Source of the DNA: Chloracidobacterium validum
GTDB lineage: Bacteria > Acidobacteriota > Blastocatellia > Chloracidobacteriales > Chloracidobacteriaceae
Length of the DNA: 64,000 nucleotides
Assembly: GCF_018304825.1 (NCBI RefSeq)
Contig: NZ_CP072648.1
Location: 1,099,501 to 1,163,500 of the forward strand
Reading direction: 5' to 3'
The number at the start of each line of letters is the position of its first letter. Position 1 is the first letter of the stretch. The notes beneath the pieces were generated by a model. It saw nothing but the letters and a program-made list of their open reading frames with translations. It was not told where the DNA came from and searched no databases. Positions 16,585 through 26,229 of the stretch are shown in pieces. The translations under genes and the position numbers were made by a program.

Positions 16585-17600
16585 GTCATCCCCAACTGGT
16601 TTCGGCAGCTCGCCCGTCCTACGGGTACATTGTGTCGTTTCACGACCTCCATCCGACGCCGGCGGCATTTCGGGAGGAAGTCGTGGCCGGGCTGCGTCGT
16701 CCGCGCAAGGCGATTCCGGCGAAGTTTTTTTACGACCAGCGTGGTTCAGCACTCTTTGACGAAATTTGCCAACTGGAAGAGTACTATCTGACCCGCACCG
16801 AAACAGCCTTGCTCGAAAACCATGTGCCCGAAATTGCCACGCTTCTTGGCGAAGATGTCTTGCTGATCGAGTATGGCAGCGGCAATGGACGTAAAACCCG
16901 GATTTTACTGGACTGTTTGCCCAATCTGGCCGCCTATGTGCCGGTGGACATTTCAAAAGATCATTTGTTGGCCGCGGCAACGGACATTGCCCAAGCGTAT
17001 CCCTACTTGCGGGTGACGCCGGTGTGCGCGGATTACACCCGCGAAATGGCGTTCCCGGACTTTGAAGAGTTTCCTTATCGGCGACGGGTCGTGTTTTTCC
17101 CCGGCTCGACCATCGGTAACTTCACGCCGGACGAGGCCGAAGATTTTCTCCGCCATGCGGCCGACGTGGCCGGGCCACCTGGCGCCCTGCTCATTGGCGT
17201 GGACCTGAAAAAAGACCCGACGGTGATTGATGCAGCCTACAATGACAAGCGCGGCGTAACGGCTGCCTTCAACCTGAACCTCCTCCACCGGATCAATACC
17301 GAACTCGATGCCGATTTCGACCTGCGCGCGTTCGAGCACCGGGCTCTGTATGATCCGGTCCAGGGACGGGTGGAGATGCACCTAGTCAGCACACAGCCCC
17401 AGACCGTTCGCATCGGAGACGAAGTCTTCACCTTCGCCGAGGGGGAAACCATCCATACGGAAGACTCGCACAAGTACGACCTCGCCGCCTTTCAAGCCAT
17501 GGCCGGCCGGGCCGGATGGACGGTCAAAAGGGTTTGGCAGGACAGTTTGCAGTACTTTGCGGTGTGCTTGTTTACCCTCGCGCCCCAGTCGGTTGCGTAG
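16581..17600 (+). CDS. egtD: L-histidine N-alpha-methyltransferase EgtD
   Basis: SAM-dependent enzyme (339 residues) that trimethylates the alpha-amino group of histidine to hercynine, the first step of ergothioneine synthesis. Family features: RKAIPAKFFYDQRGSALFDEI near residues 40-60, EEYYLTRTE, the SAM motif LIEYGSGNGRKTR near 97-109, the AYVPVDIS strand, FFPGSTIGNFTP near 175-187, and the C-terminal IHTEDSHKY. The frame is open upstream to 16449 inside egtB, but the ATG at 16581 overlaps the egtB TGA and matches the expected N-terminus. Product of EgtD feeds EgtB directly, so the pair forms a minimal pathway. Confidence 0.95.
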   Translation: MSHPQLVSAARPSYGYIVSFHDLHPTPAAFREEVVAGLRRPRKAIPAKFFYDQRGSALFDEICQLEEYYLTRTETALLENHVPEIATLLGEDVLLIEYGSGNGRKTRILLDCLPNLAAYVPVDISKDHLLAAATDIAQAYPYLRVTPVCADYTREMAFPDFEEFPYRRRVVFFPGSTIGNFTPDEAEDFLRHAADVAGPPGALLIGVDLKKDPTVIDAAYNDKRGVTAAFNLNLLHRINTELDADFDLRAFEHRALYDPVQGRVEMHLVSTQPQTVRIGDEVFTFAEGETIHTEDSHKYDLAAFQAMAGRAGWTVKRVWQDSLQYFAVCLFTLAPQSVA

Positions 17601-17818
17601 GTTGCCAACGTCAAGCGCTATTCATCATGCTTTCCAGCATTGAGCCGGCCCTTGCCAGAAGAGCCGGTTGCTGGAAAACCGCCAAGCAAGACCGGGAAGC
17701 CGCTCTCCCCAGGGGCTTCTAGAAGCTTTTCACCACGTGGACGTGGTTATCGCCAGTCGTGTTGCCGATCTCCCGCGAGAGGCGGCGTGGACCCTTTCCC
17801 AATGGAAGGTGCTTTCCC
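17601..17818. other. Intergenic region before gltB
   Basis: Between the egtD stop and the gltB start lie 218 bases. I see no supported open frame. A gene-proximal Shine-Dalgarno-like ggaagg lies at 17804-17809, about 10 bases before the gltB ATG. No clear promoter, riboswitch or terminator stands out. Confidence 0.4.
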
Positions 17819-20800
17819 ATGCGGGTTGAAAAGTCGAGTTGTGGCGTCGGTTTCGTGGCTTCGCGGCGAGGTGCGTCTGATCGCGCGGTGATCGAAGCTG
17901 CGCTCCAGGCGCTTCGCCGCGTCGAGCATCGGGGTGCTTGCGCGGCGGATGGCCGCACCAGCGATGGGGCTGGGTTGATGGTTGATCTGCCGCACGCTTT
18001 GTTTGGTTACTTGCCGGAAAGCATTGCCGTAGCTTTTCTTTTTTTGCCAGGCGATCCCGCGCGCAGCGCCCAGGCCTTCGATATTTTTGCCGATACCTTT
18101 GAATTTTATGACTTGCACGTTCTGGAGAGCCGGGACGTACCCACCAATCCGACCGTGCTCGGCCCACTTGCCCGGCAGACGCTCCCGACGCTCAAACAGG
18201 CGGTCATCAAGCGTCCGTCACCGGCGCGAACGCTGGCGGCCTTTGAGCGCCTACTCTATGCGGCCAAGCAGATGACACGCCAACGCTGGCGCAAGCAGGG
18301 GCTGGACACGAGTTGCTTTTTTGTGTCGCTTTCCGCGACCACGATTGTCTATAAGGCGCTGGTGCGGGCTGCCGACCTCGACCGGTTTTATCTGGATTTG
18401 CACCATCCGGCCTTTGTCTCGCGGTTTGCGCTCTTTCACCGGCGCTTCAGCACGAATACCCGCACGGCCTGGGACCGGGCGCAACCTTTCCGCCTGATCG
18501 CCCACAACGGCGAAATCAACACGATTGCCGGGAATCGCGCCTGGGCCTATTCGCGGGAGCGGTTGTTGGGTTTGCAGGCCGGGGAACTCCTTACCCATGA
18601 CGGCATCAGCGACACCGGCAGCCTCAATGAAATGATCGAGGCGCTCCGCTGCCGAAGCGGCCTGTTCAGTCTGGCCGAGGCGCTGGCCATCGTCATGCCG
18701 CCGGCCGAGACTGATCCTTACCATGTTTTTTGGGGAAGGGCGCTCGAACCATGGGACGGACCGGCAATTGTAGCCTTTGCCGATGGTCAGGTCGTCGGCG
18801 CGCGGCTTGACCGGAACGGGTTTCGACCGGGCCGCTGGGTCGAGACCAATGACGTTTTCTACTTGGCTTCCGAAGCTGGGGCCTTTGCCGTGGATGAATC
18901 ACTGGTCTGCGCCAAAGGAGCGCTCCATGCCGGAACCGGTGTCGTCGTGGATTTGCGCTCCGGCTCGGTGAGCTTTACCGAGCCACGCTCGCAAGCGGCG
19001 AGTGCCGTTTTCGATGCGCGCGTGTGCCGGTTGCCGTCGGTGGCTTCACCTGCCGAACCAACGGCCATGCATTTGGTTCGGGCATTTGGCTATACCCATG
19101 ACGACATCCAGGCGTTGCTCGTCCCGATGATCCTGACGGGCAAGGAACCCATCGGTTCGATGGGGGACACCGCACGACTGGCGGTGTTATCTGACCTGCC
19201 ACGCCCACTCTTTGATTTTTTCTATCAGGACTTTGCGCAGGTGACGAATCCGCCAGTGGATTACCTGCGCGAAGCGCTGGTCATGAACACCACGGTGCAC
19301 CTAGGCGCCAAACCCAATATCTTTGCGCCCAAAACACTGGTGCCCCTGCCGCCTGCCATCGAGCTGGACGGCCCAGTGCTATCGCTGGCGCACAGGACGG
19401 CTCTGCGCGCCGCGTCTGGAACGACTCGCCTGGGAGTCCATGTCGCCGAACTCGACGCAACGTTTACGGCGGCCGATGGCGTGGATGGGCTGCGGCTGGC
19501 GCTGGCCGAACTCCAGCGGCAAGCCCTGAACTTGACCGAACATGGGGCATCGGTGCTGATTGTCAGTGATCGCGCCGTTGGCCCACACCGAGCGCCGATT
19601 CCCAGTCTGCTGGCGCTTCGGGCTATCGTCAACGGCCTCAACGAAGCGGGCATGCTGCTCGATGCGGCGATTGTTTCGGACACCGGGGAAGCGCGTACTG
19701 CCCACCACGTCGCGGCGCTCGTCGGTTTTGGCGCGGCTGCCGTGTGCCCCTACCTAGCGCTGGAGTGCGCCCGATTTGGTCAGCATCCAAAGCTGACCGA
19801 ACTGACGCCCGACCGGCGTGAAGCCAATCTCATCCAGGCGCTCACGAGTGGCGTCATGAAAATCATGGCAAAGATGGGCATTTCAGTTTTGGCCAGCTAC
19901 CAGAATGCCCAGCTTTTCACGCCCATCGGACTTGGCGCGAAACTCCTGAGTGAGTTTTTTCCCGGCAAGGAAAGCCGCTTGGGTGGGTTGGAGCTGGCCG
20001 ACTTGGCGCATCGCCAACTCCACAGCCATGCGGCTTGGTGCGCTCACGCTGCCAGCGGAAGCCATGACCTTGATTTACGGTCGCTTGCGCGTCACTACCG
20101 CTTCAAGGAAGACACCCAGGGCCAGTATGGCGAGCGGCACTCGATGACGACGGCCCGGGCGCGGGTCGTTCATGCTTTCGTTCGCGCGGCAACGCCAGCG
20201 CCGGAGCACTACGCCGAATACCTGGCGCTCGGCGCCGCGAGTGAGCCAGTGAGTCCGCGCCATTTGCTCATGATTCGTCCTGACGTGTCACCGCTCCCAC
20301 TGGACCAAGTCGAATCACCGGAAGCGATTGCGCAAACCTTCGGCACGGGTGGCATGTCATTTGGCGCGATCAGCGCCGAGTCGCAGCGCGACCTCTTTCT
20401 GGCGATGCAGCACTTGAACGGGCGAAGCAACAGCGGCGAAGGCGGGGAAAATCCCTACTACTTCAGCACCGGCATCACGGCCAGCACGAAGCAAATTGGC
20501 TCAGCCCGATTTGGCGTCACGGCACGCTATCTCGTCACGGGCCGGGAAATCCAGATCAAGATTGCCCAGGGAGCCAAGCCCGGTGAAGGCGGTCAGCTCA
20601 TGCGTCATAAAGTGACGCCGGAGATTGCGCTGGCGCGTCATGCCACAGCCGGCATGGATTTGATTTCTCCGCCACCAATGCATGACATCTACAGCATCGA
20701 AGACCTCAAGCAACTTATCGAGGAACTCAAAAACCTCCATCCGGGCGTACGGGTCAGCGTGAAGCTGGTGTCCGGGTCGAATGTCGGCACGATTGCCGTT

Positions 20801-22177
20801 GGGGTGGCTAAAGCGGGGGCCGACACCATTCACATTGCCGGCGGCGACGGCGGAACGGGGGCGGCCGGTCTGGGTTCGATGGCGCATGCCGGGCTGCCGT
20901 GGGAAATCGGTCTGGTCGAGGTTCACCGCGCTCTGGTGGAAGAGGGACTCCGCAGCGCCGTAACCCTGCGGGTGGATGGTGGACTCGCCACCGGTTTGGA
21001 TGTCGTTCTGGCTGCCATCCTGGGCGCTGAGTCGTTTGACTTTGGGAAGCTCGCGCTGGTGGCGCAAGGCTGCATCATGGCCCGGATTTGTGAGACCAAT
21101 CAGTGTCCGGCGGGCATTGCCACCCATGACCCACGCCGCAAAGCGAAATACACTGGGCAGCCTGAGCATGTTGTGCGTTTATTTGAAGCGCTCGCCGATG
21201 ACGCGCGTCGGTGGTTGGCCACGGCCGGGTTGCCTACCTTGGCGTCGGCCGTCGGACGGACCGACCTGCTCGCGCCGAACAGCCGACATACGGACTGTCT
21301 CACCCAATGCCGCATTGATTTATCATACTTTCTGGCGCCACCGGTTCCCCTGCCGCCACCCATGCCGCGAGCACTGCGGTGGGTTGGTGATCTCAACCAG
21401 CGCATTCTGCGCGATGTTCAGGCAAAGTGGGCCGCCGGTGAGCCGGACATTTGCCTGGACTATGCGATTACGACCGGCGACCGGGCCGTACCGGCCACCC
21501 TGTCTGGTTGGCTGGCGAAAGCTGCGCACCAGCGTGAGTTCTCAGGCAGTGGCGGCGCGAACCCGGAACCGGTTGATACACCGATAACGCTCCGGTTTAC
21601 GGGGAGCGCCGGGCAGGGATTTGGGGTTTTTCTCACCGAAGGATTGCAGCTCGGTTTGCAAGGGGAGGCAAATGACTCGGTTGGGAAGGGAATGAGCGGC
21701 GGAAAGATTGTGATCCGTCCCCATCCGGGGCTGCGGAGTGGCGCTGAGACCAGCGCCATCATTGGCAATGCCGCACTCTACGGCGCGACCGGTGGAACAC
21801 TGTACGTCGGTGGCTTTGCCGGCGACCGTTTCGCCGTCCGCAATAGTGGCGCGACTGCCGTCGTTCACGGCGTCGGCCTCCATGCTTGTGAATACATGAC
21901 CGGCGGTCGGGTGGTTATTCTTGGACCGACCTCAAAAAATCTGGGAGCTGGTATGACCGGTGGCGTGGTGTATATCTACGGTGGCGCGCCGGCAGACCAT
22001 ATCAACCGGGACTTTCTGACGGAGCGAGTTCCAACCCCGGATGAGCTAAGCGCCTTACACGCCCTGCTGATGGATTTTGTGCTAGAAACGAACGGCCAGG
22101 CAGCGCGTCAGCTTGTGGATACCTGGGCAACAAGCGCCGCCCGCTTCGTCTCCTATGTTCCGCGTTGGGTAGAATGA
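17819..22177 (+). CDS. gltB: Glutamate synthase large subunit (GOGAT)
   Basis: A 1452-residue glutamate synthase. It hydrolyses glutamine in an N-terminal Ntn amidotransferase domain and channels ammonia to 2-oxoglutarate at an FMN site. The mature N-terminal Cys lies in the segment SSCGVGF at about residue 8, implying removal of a short propeptide. Residues about 800-1190 form the FMN domain with GGMSFGAISAES, SGEGGEN and KIAQGAKPGEGG. A 3Fe-4S signature C-x5-C-x4-C is seen in CIMARICETNQCPAG. The C-terminal beta-helix (about 1240-1430) has repeated GG-I/V-turns such as GKGMSGGKIVIRP and GAGMTGGVVYIYGG. The ATG at 17819 with its upstream ggaagg is chosen. No gltD is adjacent, so the electron donor is not shown. 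Confidence 0.96.
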   Translation: MRVEKSSCGVGFVASRRGASDRAVIEAALQALRRVEHRGACAADGRTSDGAGLMVDLPHALFGYLPESIAVAFLFLPGDPARSAQAFDIFADTFEFYDLHVLESRDVPTNPTVLGPLARQTLPTLKQAVIKRPSPARTLAAFERLLYAAKQMTRQRWRKQGLDTSCFFVSLSATTIVYKALVRAADLDRFYLDLHHPAFVSRFALFHRRFSTNTRTAWDRAQPFRLIAHNGEINTIAGNRAWAYSRERLLGLQAGELLTHDGISDTGSLNEMIEALRCRSGLFSLAEALAIVMPPAETDPYHVFWGRALEPWDGPAIVAFADGQVVGARLDRNGFRPGRWVETNDVFYLASEAGAFAVDESLVCAKGALHAGTGVVVDLRSGSVSFTEPRSQAASAVFDARVCRLPSVASPAEPTAMHLVRAFGYTHDDIQALLVPMILTGKEPIGSMGDTARLAVLSDLPRPLFDFFYQDFAQVTNPPVDYLREALVMNTTVHLGAKPNIFAPKTLVPLPPAIELDGPVLSLAHRTALRAASGTTRLGVHVAELDATFTAADGVDGLRLALAELQRQALNLTEHGASVLIVSDRAVGPHRAPIPSLLALRAIVNGLNEAGMLLDAAIVSDTGEARTAHHVAALVGFGAAAVCPYLALECARFGQHPKLTELTPDRREANLIQALTSGVMKIMAKMGISVLASYQNAQLFTPIGLGAKLLSEFFPGKESRLGGLELADLAHRQLHSHAAWCAHAASGSHDLDLRSLARHYRFKEDTQGQYGERHSMTTARARVVHAFVRAATPAPEHYAEYLALGAASEPVSPRHLLMIRPDVSPLPLDQVESPEAIAQTFGTGGMSFGAISAESQRDLFLAMQHLNGRSNSGEGGENPYYFSTGITASTKQIGSARFGVTARYLVTGREIQIKIAQGAKPGEGGQLMRHKVTPEIALARHATAGMDLISPPPMHDIYSIEDLKQLIEELKNLHPGVRVSVKLVSGSNVGTIAVGVAKAGADTIHIAGGDGGTGAAGLGSMAHAGLPWEIGLVEVHRALVEEGLRSAVTLRVDGGLATGLDVVLAAILGAESFDFGKLALVAQGCIMARICETNQCPAGIATHDPRRKAKYTGQPEHVVRLFEALADDARRWLATAGLPTLASAVGRTDLLAPNSRHTDCLTQCRIDLSYFLAPPVPLPPPMPRALRWVGDLNQRILRDVQAKWAAGEPDICLDYAITTGDRAVPATLSGWLAKAAHQREFSGSGGANPEPVDTPITLRFTGSAGQGFGVFLTEGLQLGLQGEANDSVGKGMSGGKIVIRPHPGLRSGAETSAIIGNAALYGATGGTLYVGGFAGDRFAVRNSGATAVVHGVGLHACEYMTGGRVVILGPTSKNLGAGMTGGVVYIYGGAPADHINRDFLTERVPTPDELSALHALLMDFVLETNGQAARQLVDTWATSAARFVSYVPRWVE

Positions 22178-22243
22178 TTTCAGCCTCGAGGTCGCCTTAC
22201 ACTTCACGACTACTTTTGGTGGATACCGGGCCACGATATAGCT

Positions 22244-22741
22244 ATGGCAAAGGACAACTCATTCGACATCGTTTCACAGGTTGACATGGCGGAGGTCGTC
22301 AACGCCATCAATCAAGCTACGAAAGAAATCGGCCAGCGCTTTGACTTCAAAGGGAGCCAGAGCCGCATTGAGCTAGAAGACCACGACATCGTGTTGGTGT
22401 CGGACGATGAATATAAACTCAAGAGCGTGATTGACATCCTTGAATCAAAGCTCATCAAGCGGAACGTGCCGCTCAAGGCGCTCGACTATGGCAAGATCGA
22501 GCCGGCTGCCGGTGGCACGGTTCGGCAGCGGGTGACGCTGCAACAGGGCATTCCGACGGAAAAAGCCCGCGAGATTGTCAAATTCATCAAGGACACCAAA
22601 GCCAAGGTGCAAGCCTCGATCAACGGCGACATGGTGCGTGTCAGCGGCAAAGACCGCGATGTATTGCAGGAAGTGATTGCCAAGCTGCGCGCGCACGACT
22701 TTGGGATCGACATGCAGTTTACCAACTACCGCTCAAACTGA
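22244..22741 (+). CDS. YajQ-family nucleotide-binding protein
   Basis: A 165-residue YajQ/UPF0234 protein, full length for the family. It shows the conserved N-terminal [27 protein letters not shown] and the C-terminal ISGD-like segment [19 protein letters not shown] ending in FTNYRSN. Members bind nucleic acid or nucleotides, and some act as cyclic di-GMP receptors that affect transcription. Which role applies here cannot be told from sequence. It lies 66 bases after gltB in the same direction, and an RqcH-like gene follows. Confidence 0.93.
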   Translation: MAKDNSFDIVSQVDMAEVVNAINQATKEIGQRFDFKGSQSRIELEDHDIVLVSDDEYKLKSVIDILESKLIKRNVPLKALDYGKIEPAAGGTVRQRVTLQQGIPTEKAREIVKFIKDTKAKVQASINGDMVRVSGKDRDVLQEVIAKLRAHDFGIDMQFTNYRSN

Positions 22742-22819
22742 CTGCTGTCTGAACCGGGCTGCTGAGCCAGACCAGGACTAGGTGGCAAGGTAGCGTCGTT
22801 CGGCCTCTGAGCTGTTCCC

Positions 22820-24529
22820 ATGGACGCCTTTTTATTGTCTGCGCTCGTCACAGAGCTGAATGATGCCGTGGCGCGGCACGACCAGGGCCTACTGGTGGGC
22901 AAAATTGCCGTCGTGGGCCAGGCGGCCATTGGGCTTGATATGCGGCGGCGCGACGGACGTTGGCTGGTGCTAGTGGCGCGTCCGCACGACAGTGCTTTCT
23001 ACTCGATGAGTCGTCACCCCGGCGCGGCTGATGCCGTGGGTGAGCCACCCTTTGTTGCGCGGTTGCGCAAAGCCCTGCGTGGCGCGCGCTTGGTCGGGGC
23101 CACGAAAACCCAGACCGAACGTTCGGTGACACTGACCTTCCATGGTTTTGACGATGCCGAGCAGCCAACCCGGTGGCTGCTGCGCCATGATCTAACGGGT
23201 CATTCCGCCAACCTTTGGCTACTGACGGCCGATGAGTGCATCGTGGATGCGCTTCGTCCGTGGGACGGTCGTCCTGGAGAGCGGTACCAAATGCCGCGCC
23301 AGGCACGCCACACCCTGACTTGGTCTGATGTGACCCCGGAACGGCTGCCGGGTACGTCCGACGCGCTGGAGACGTTTCTGCGTGATGTTGTGTGTGGTTG
23401 TCACCCACGGCTGGCACGTGAGGTGGCTTTTCGAGCGCGCAGCCGCCCGCCCTGGACGGCTTTCTCGGAAGTGTATCAATCACTGGTCAGCCCACAGGCC
23501 TTTTTCCTGTATGCGTTGCCAGAGGGGCTGGAGGTCTTCCCACTTCGGTTGACCCACGTGCCGGAGTTGGTGCCCACGCCTTTTGTTTCGGCACATGAGG
23601 CCGTGGAGGCTCGCTTTGAGCGGCGGGCAGCGCAGGCCGCGCTTGCGGCGCGTCGCCGGCGCTGGCAGCAGGCCCTTGGGACGTGGCGCAGGCGAATCGA
23701 ACGTGCCCTGGATAGGCTGGATGCCACCACGCGCCAGGCCCAGGACGCCGACCGGTGGCGGCGCTGGGGCGAGTTGCTGTACGCGAACATGGCGACGGCC
23801 AAACGAACAGGCCCTGGGGTCGAGGTCATGGACTACTACGCCGACGAGCCGACGCCACTCACTATCCCTTTGGAATCTGAGTCAGAAGACTTGGCGGCGG
23901 CGGCCCAGCGTTACTTTCGGCGTTACCAGCGGGCGCAGCGTGCCCTGACGGCGAATGCTGAACGGCGGACCGAGCTTGAGGCTGTCCAGGCGACTGTGAT
24001 GCGACTTGACACTGAACTGGCGCAGGCCACGCAAGTCGGCGAGCTAGACGCCTGTATCGTGAAGCTACGGGAGCAGATGCCTTTTGAGCTTCAACCCCAG
24101 GAAGAGCCACTGGAAAACCGGACTGACCGAGCACGAACCGGGGAGAAGGGAGGTTGGGCCGGTCTGCGGCGTTATCGCGGACCGGAAGGGTATGAAATTG
24201 TCGTGGGACGCACTTCACGTGATAACGACCGGCTGACGTTTGAGTTAGCGCGGTCGCATGACCTCTGGTTACATGCGGCAGATTATCCGGGGGCGCATGT
24301 CGTCATTCGGAATCCGCAGCGCAAGGTTGTGCCACCACAGGTCGTAATGGCGGCGGCTGAGCTGGCCGCGTACTTTTCCCAAGCCAAGCAGGCTGACCGA
24401 GTGGAGGTGCGCGTCGCCGAGCGACGGCATGTATCCCGTCCGCGCAAGGGCGCGCCGGGGCAGGCGCTGGTGCGTGAAAGTCGAACGGTTACAGCGCTAC
24501 CGCGTGAGGTCCTGCCCCGCATTGCCTGA
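22820..24529 (+). CDS. RqcH-like NFACT protein (ribosome-associated quality control)
   Basis: A 569-residue NFACT-family protein (bacterial Rqc2/RqcH or FbpA-like). In studied bacteria it binds peptidyl-tRNA-obstructed 50S subunits and recruits tRNA-Ala to add alanine tails. Layout: NFACT-N domain about 1-200, a helical coiled-coil middle about 255-415 rich in Arg, Gln and Glu, and the NFACT-R domain about 430-560 with EIVVGRTSRDNDRLTFELAR, DLWLHAADYPGAHVVI and a basic VSRPRKGAPGQA. The catalytic-region DR pair known in RqcH (about residue 97) appears here as E100-R101, a conservative change. It is convergent with the M50-like gene, 29 bases away. Confidence 0.87.
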   Translation: MDAFLLSALVTELNDAVARHDQGLLVGKIAVVGQAAIGLDMRRRDGRWLVLVARPHDSAFYSMSRHPGAADAVGEPPFVARLRKALRGARLVGATKTQTERSVTLTFHGFDDAEQPTRWLLRHDLTGHSANLWLLTADECIVDALRPWDGRPGERYQMPRQARHTLTWSDVTPERLPGTSDALETFLRDVVCGCHPRLAREVAFRARSRPPWTAFSEVYQSLVSPQAFFLYALPEGLEVFPLRLTHVPELVPTPFVSAHEAVEARFERRAAQAALAARRRRWQQALGTWRRRIERALDRLDATTRQAQDADRWRRWGELLYANMATAKRTGPGVEVMDYYADEPTPLTIPLESESEDLAAAAQRYFRRYQRAQRALTANAERRTELEAVQATVMRLDTELAQATQVGELDACIVKLREQMPFELQPQEEPLENRTDRARTGEKGGWAGLRRYRGPEGYEIVVGRTSRDNDRLTFELARSHDLWLHAADYPGAHVVIRNPQRKVVPPQVVMAAAELAAYFSQAKQADRVEVRVAERRHVSRPRKGAPGQALVRESRTVTALPREVLPRIA

Positions 24530-24540
24530 TGTGTGTCTGA

Positions 24541-24574
24541 TCTAGCGCGCGGCACTCTCTAGCGCGCGGCACTC
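24541..24574. repeat. 17-bp perfect tandem duplication at the 3' end of the M50-like gene
   Basis: The unit tctagcgcgcggcactc is present twice with no spacer (24541-24557 and 24558-24574). The second copy contains the stop codon and last codons of the minus-strand M50-like gene, so the first copy is a duplicate of its 3' end lying in the gap to the convergent RqcH-like gene. It does not change the reading frame. Confidence 0.9.
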
Positions 24575-25488
24575 GCCACGTTGCGGTTGGGAACACGCCA
24601 GAAAATCATCCACAGGGTTACGCCCAGCAAGAGCACCCCGGAAACCAGCCAGAGGATGGCCCAAATGGTTGCCGGAATGCCGGTCATCCGCGCCATATTG
24701 GCGGCGTCGCTCTGTACGTTGGTAAAAGCCGATAGGAAAAACAGGGTTTTGAGATCGGATAAAGCGTCCAAACAGCACTGCACCGCCAGGAAGTTGACGA
24801 TGAACTGTCCAATCGCCGGCTTGGTCAACACGCCGAGAGCAATCAAGCTGACACCAATGCTGAGTCCGGCCACCCAACTGTAGAGCGTCCCGGTAGCAAT
24901 GCACAGCACCGATAGCAGGAGGATGAGTACCCCTCCCGCGCCGAGCATGCCCCACCGCGCCATCATCGGAAGGTTCATCCGTAAGCCCCCAAGCAGCAGC
25001 ATGCTGGCGAGCGCAAGCGGCAGGACCATCAGCCAGGATGCCTGACCATTGACAAACAAAATGGTCAGCAGCAATACCAGCACCCCTGAGCCAACCAACA
25101 GTAAGCTAACCCGGTCGCGGCGTTGGGCATGGTAAAGCAGGAGCACGCCGAACAGCATCGTTCCCAGGTATCCGGCGCTCGCAACAAACCAGTTCTGTCC
25201 AGCCGTGAGCGTCAAACCGCTCCCGTCCCAGTGAATCGTCATGCGGATGACGTGGTAGCCACTGAGGAGCGCCGCCAAGGCATGGCTACCTTCATGAATG
25301 AAGGTGACAAACATGCGAATGGGGAAGGTGATAACCGAGGCAAAGGGGACAACCATGAGCATCAGTGTGGCGACGGTTGCCAGGATGAGCCACATCAAAG
25401 ACGAGTTGCGGTTGTTTTCGACCGGGATGACAGCCGACTGGGCAGCGCGAAATGGTTGGCGGTTTGGAAAGTCATCGGTATGGCGCAT
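24559..25488 (-). CDS. M50-type membrane metallopeptidase-like protein
   Basis: A 309-residue membrane protein. A soluble N-terminal stretch of about 30 residues is followed by a helix (31-57) and then FIHEGSHALAALLSG, giving an HExxH zinc motif at H65, E66 and H69 near the membrane, typical of M50B-like peptidases. Six or seven further hydrophobic helices follow. The usual second zinc-ligand motif (an Asp in N/L-DG) is not obvious; the nearest candidate is the HWDGSG segment just after the HExxH helix. It may therefore be an atypical or inactive family member. The ATG at 25488 is preferred to an upstream frame opening at 25527. Its substrate is unknown. Confidence 0.72.
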   Translation of the reverse strand: MRHTDDFPNRQPFRAAQSAVIPVENNRNSSLMWLILATVATLMLMVVPFASVITFPIRMFVTFIHEGSHALAALLSGYHVIRMTIHWDGSGLTLTAGQNWFVASAGYLGTMLFGVLLLYHAQRRDRVSLLLVGSGVLVLLLTILFVNGQASWLMVLPLALASMLLLGGLRMNLPMMARWGMLGAGGVLILLLSVLCIATGTLYSWVAGLSIGVSLIALGVLTKPAIGQFIVNFLAVQCCLDALSDLKTLFFLSAFTNVQSDAANMARMTGIPATIWAILWLVSGVLLLGVTLWMIFWRVPNRNVASAAR

Positions 25489-25560
25489 GGTGTAACTCCC
25501 GAAGTATGGCGTTGGCCTCACAACCAAGTATGACTATCGTCTTCGGTTGTGGAAAGTGCG

Positions 25561-26229
25561 TCAATAACATACGACGCCTTCGCGCTGACTGGCCACGCAT
25601 CCCCCCGGGTCAGTGACAAACGTATCCCACTGGGTGTCAAACGTTTCCAGAATGTGCTGGAGGACGGTTTCCCGCGTTGGCGCGGCATCCCCCAGAGCCA
25701 GTCGCAGCGAGGTGGCCGGGTAACGCAGTCCGTCCGGAAAGGACAGATGATTGACGTTGATGCCAATACCAATGATCAGGAAGTTGAGTGTGTTTTCTTG
25801 CCAGTCGGCTTCAACCAAGATGCCTGCCACTTTGCGTCCGTCAAGCAAGACATCATTCGGTGCCTTGATGGCGAGCCGGGACTGATCGCCAACGAAGAGG
25901 CTCAAGACCTGGTGAATCACCAGTCCGGCGAAGGTGGTAACGTGGATGAGCTGGCCGGACGTCAGGGACGGCCGAAACAGCAGAGATAGATACAGTCCAG
26001 CCCCGGCCGGTGAGTGCCAAGTACGTCCGTACTGCCCACGCCCAGCCGTTTGCTCGTCAGCGCACAGCCCCGTCCACTCGGTCGCGCCGGACCGGGCCAG
26101 GGTCTTCAGGGCAGTGTTGGTCGAATCTACCTGTGATAGCCACCGAAGGGTGGCGCGCCCAGTCCGCACTACCGCCGCCGGAAAGTGATCATCATGGAGT
26201 CGGGTCAGATTGCTTGACTTCGATGCCAT
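25561..26229 (-). CDS. birA: Biotin--[acetyl-CoA-carboxylase] ligase (catalytic-only BirA)
   Basis: A 222-residue biotin protein ligase that attaches biotin to carboxylase carrier domains. The core has VDSTNTALKTLA, the biotinyl-AMP loop GRGQYGRTW near residues 65-73, AGLYLSLLFRP, and KVAGILVEADW followed by IIGIGINVN. There is no N-terminal helix-turn-helix, so it should not be a repressor. One oddity: the usual KWPND motif reads KAPND, losing a highly conserved Trp. The start lies 38 bases inside the upstream tolC gene, so the two are probably co-transcribed. The C-terminal regulatory domain found in longer BirA proteins is short or missing. Confidence 0.88.
   Translation of the reverse strand: MASKSSNLTRLHDDHFPAAVVRTGRATLRWLSQVDSTNTALKTLARSGATEWTGLCADEQTAGRGQYGRTWHSPAGAGLYLSLLFRPSLTSGQLIHVTTFAGLVIHQVLSLFVGDQSRLAIKAPNDVLLDGRKVAGILVEADWQENTLNFLIIGIGINVNHLSFPDGLRYPATSLRLALGDAAPTRETVLQHILETFDTQWDTFVTDPGGCVASQREGVVCY

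Noticed and set aside
20501-21169. 222-residue minus-strand open frame
   Set aside because: Antisense to the FMN and Fe-S region of gltB.
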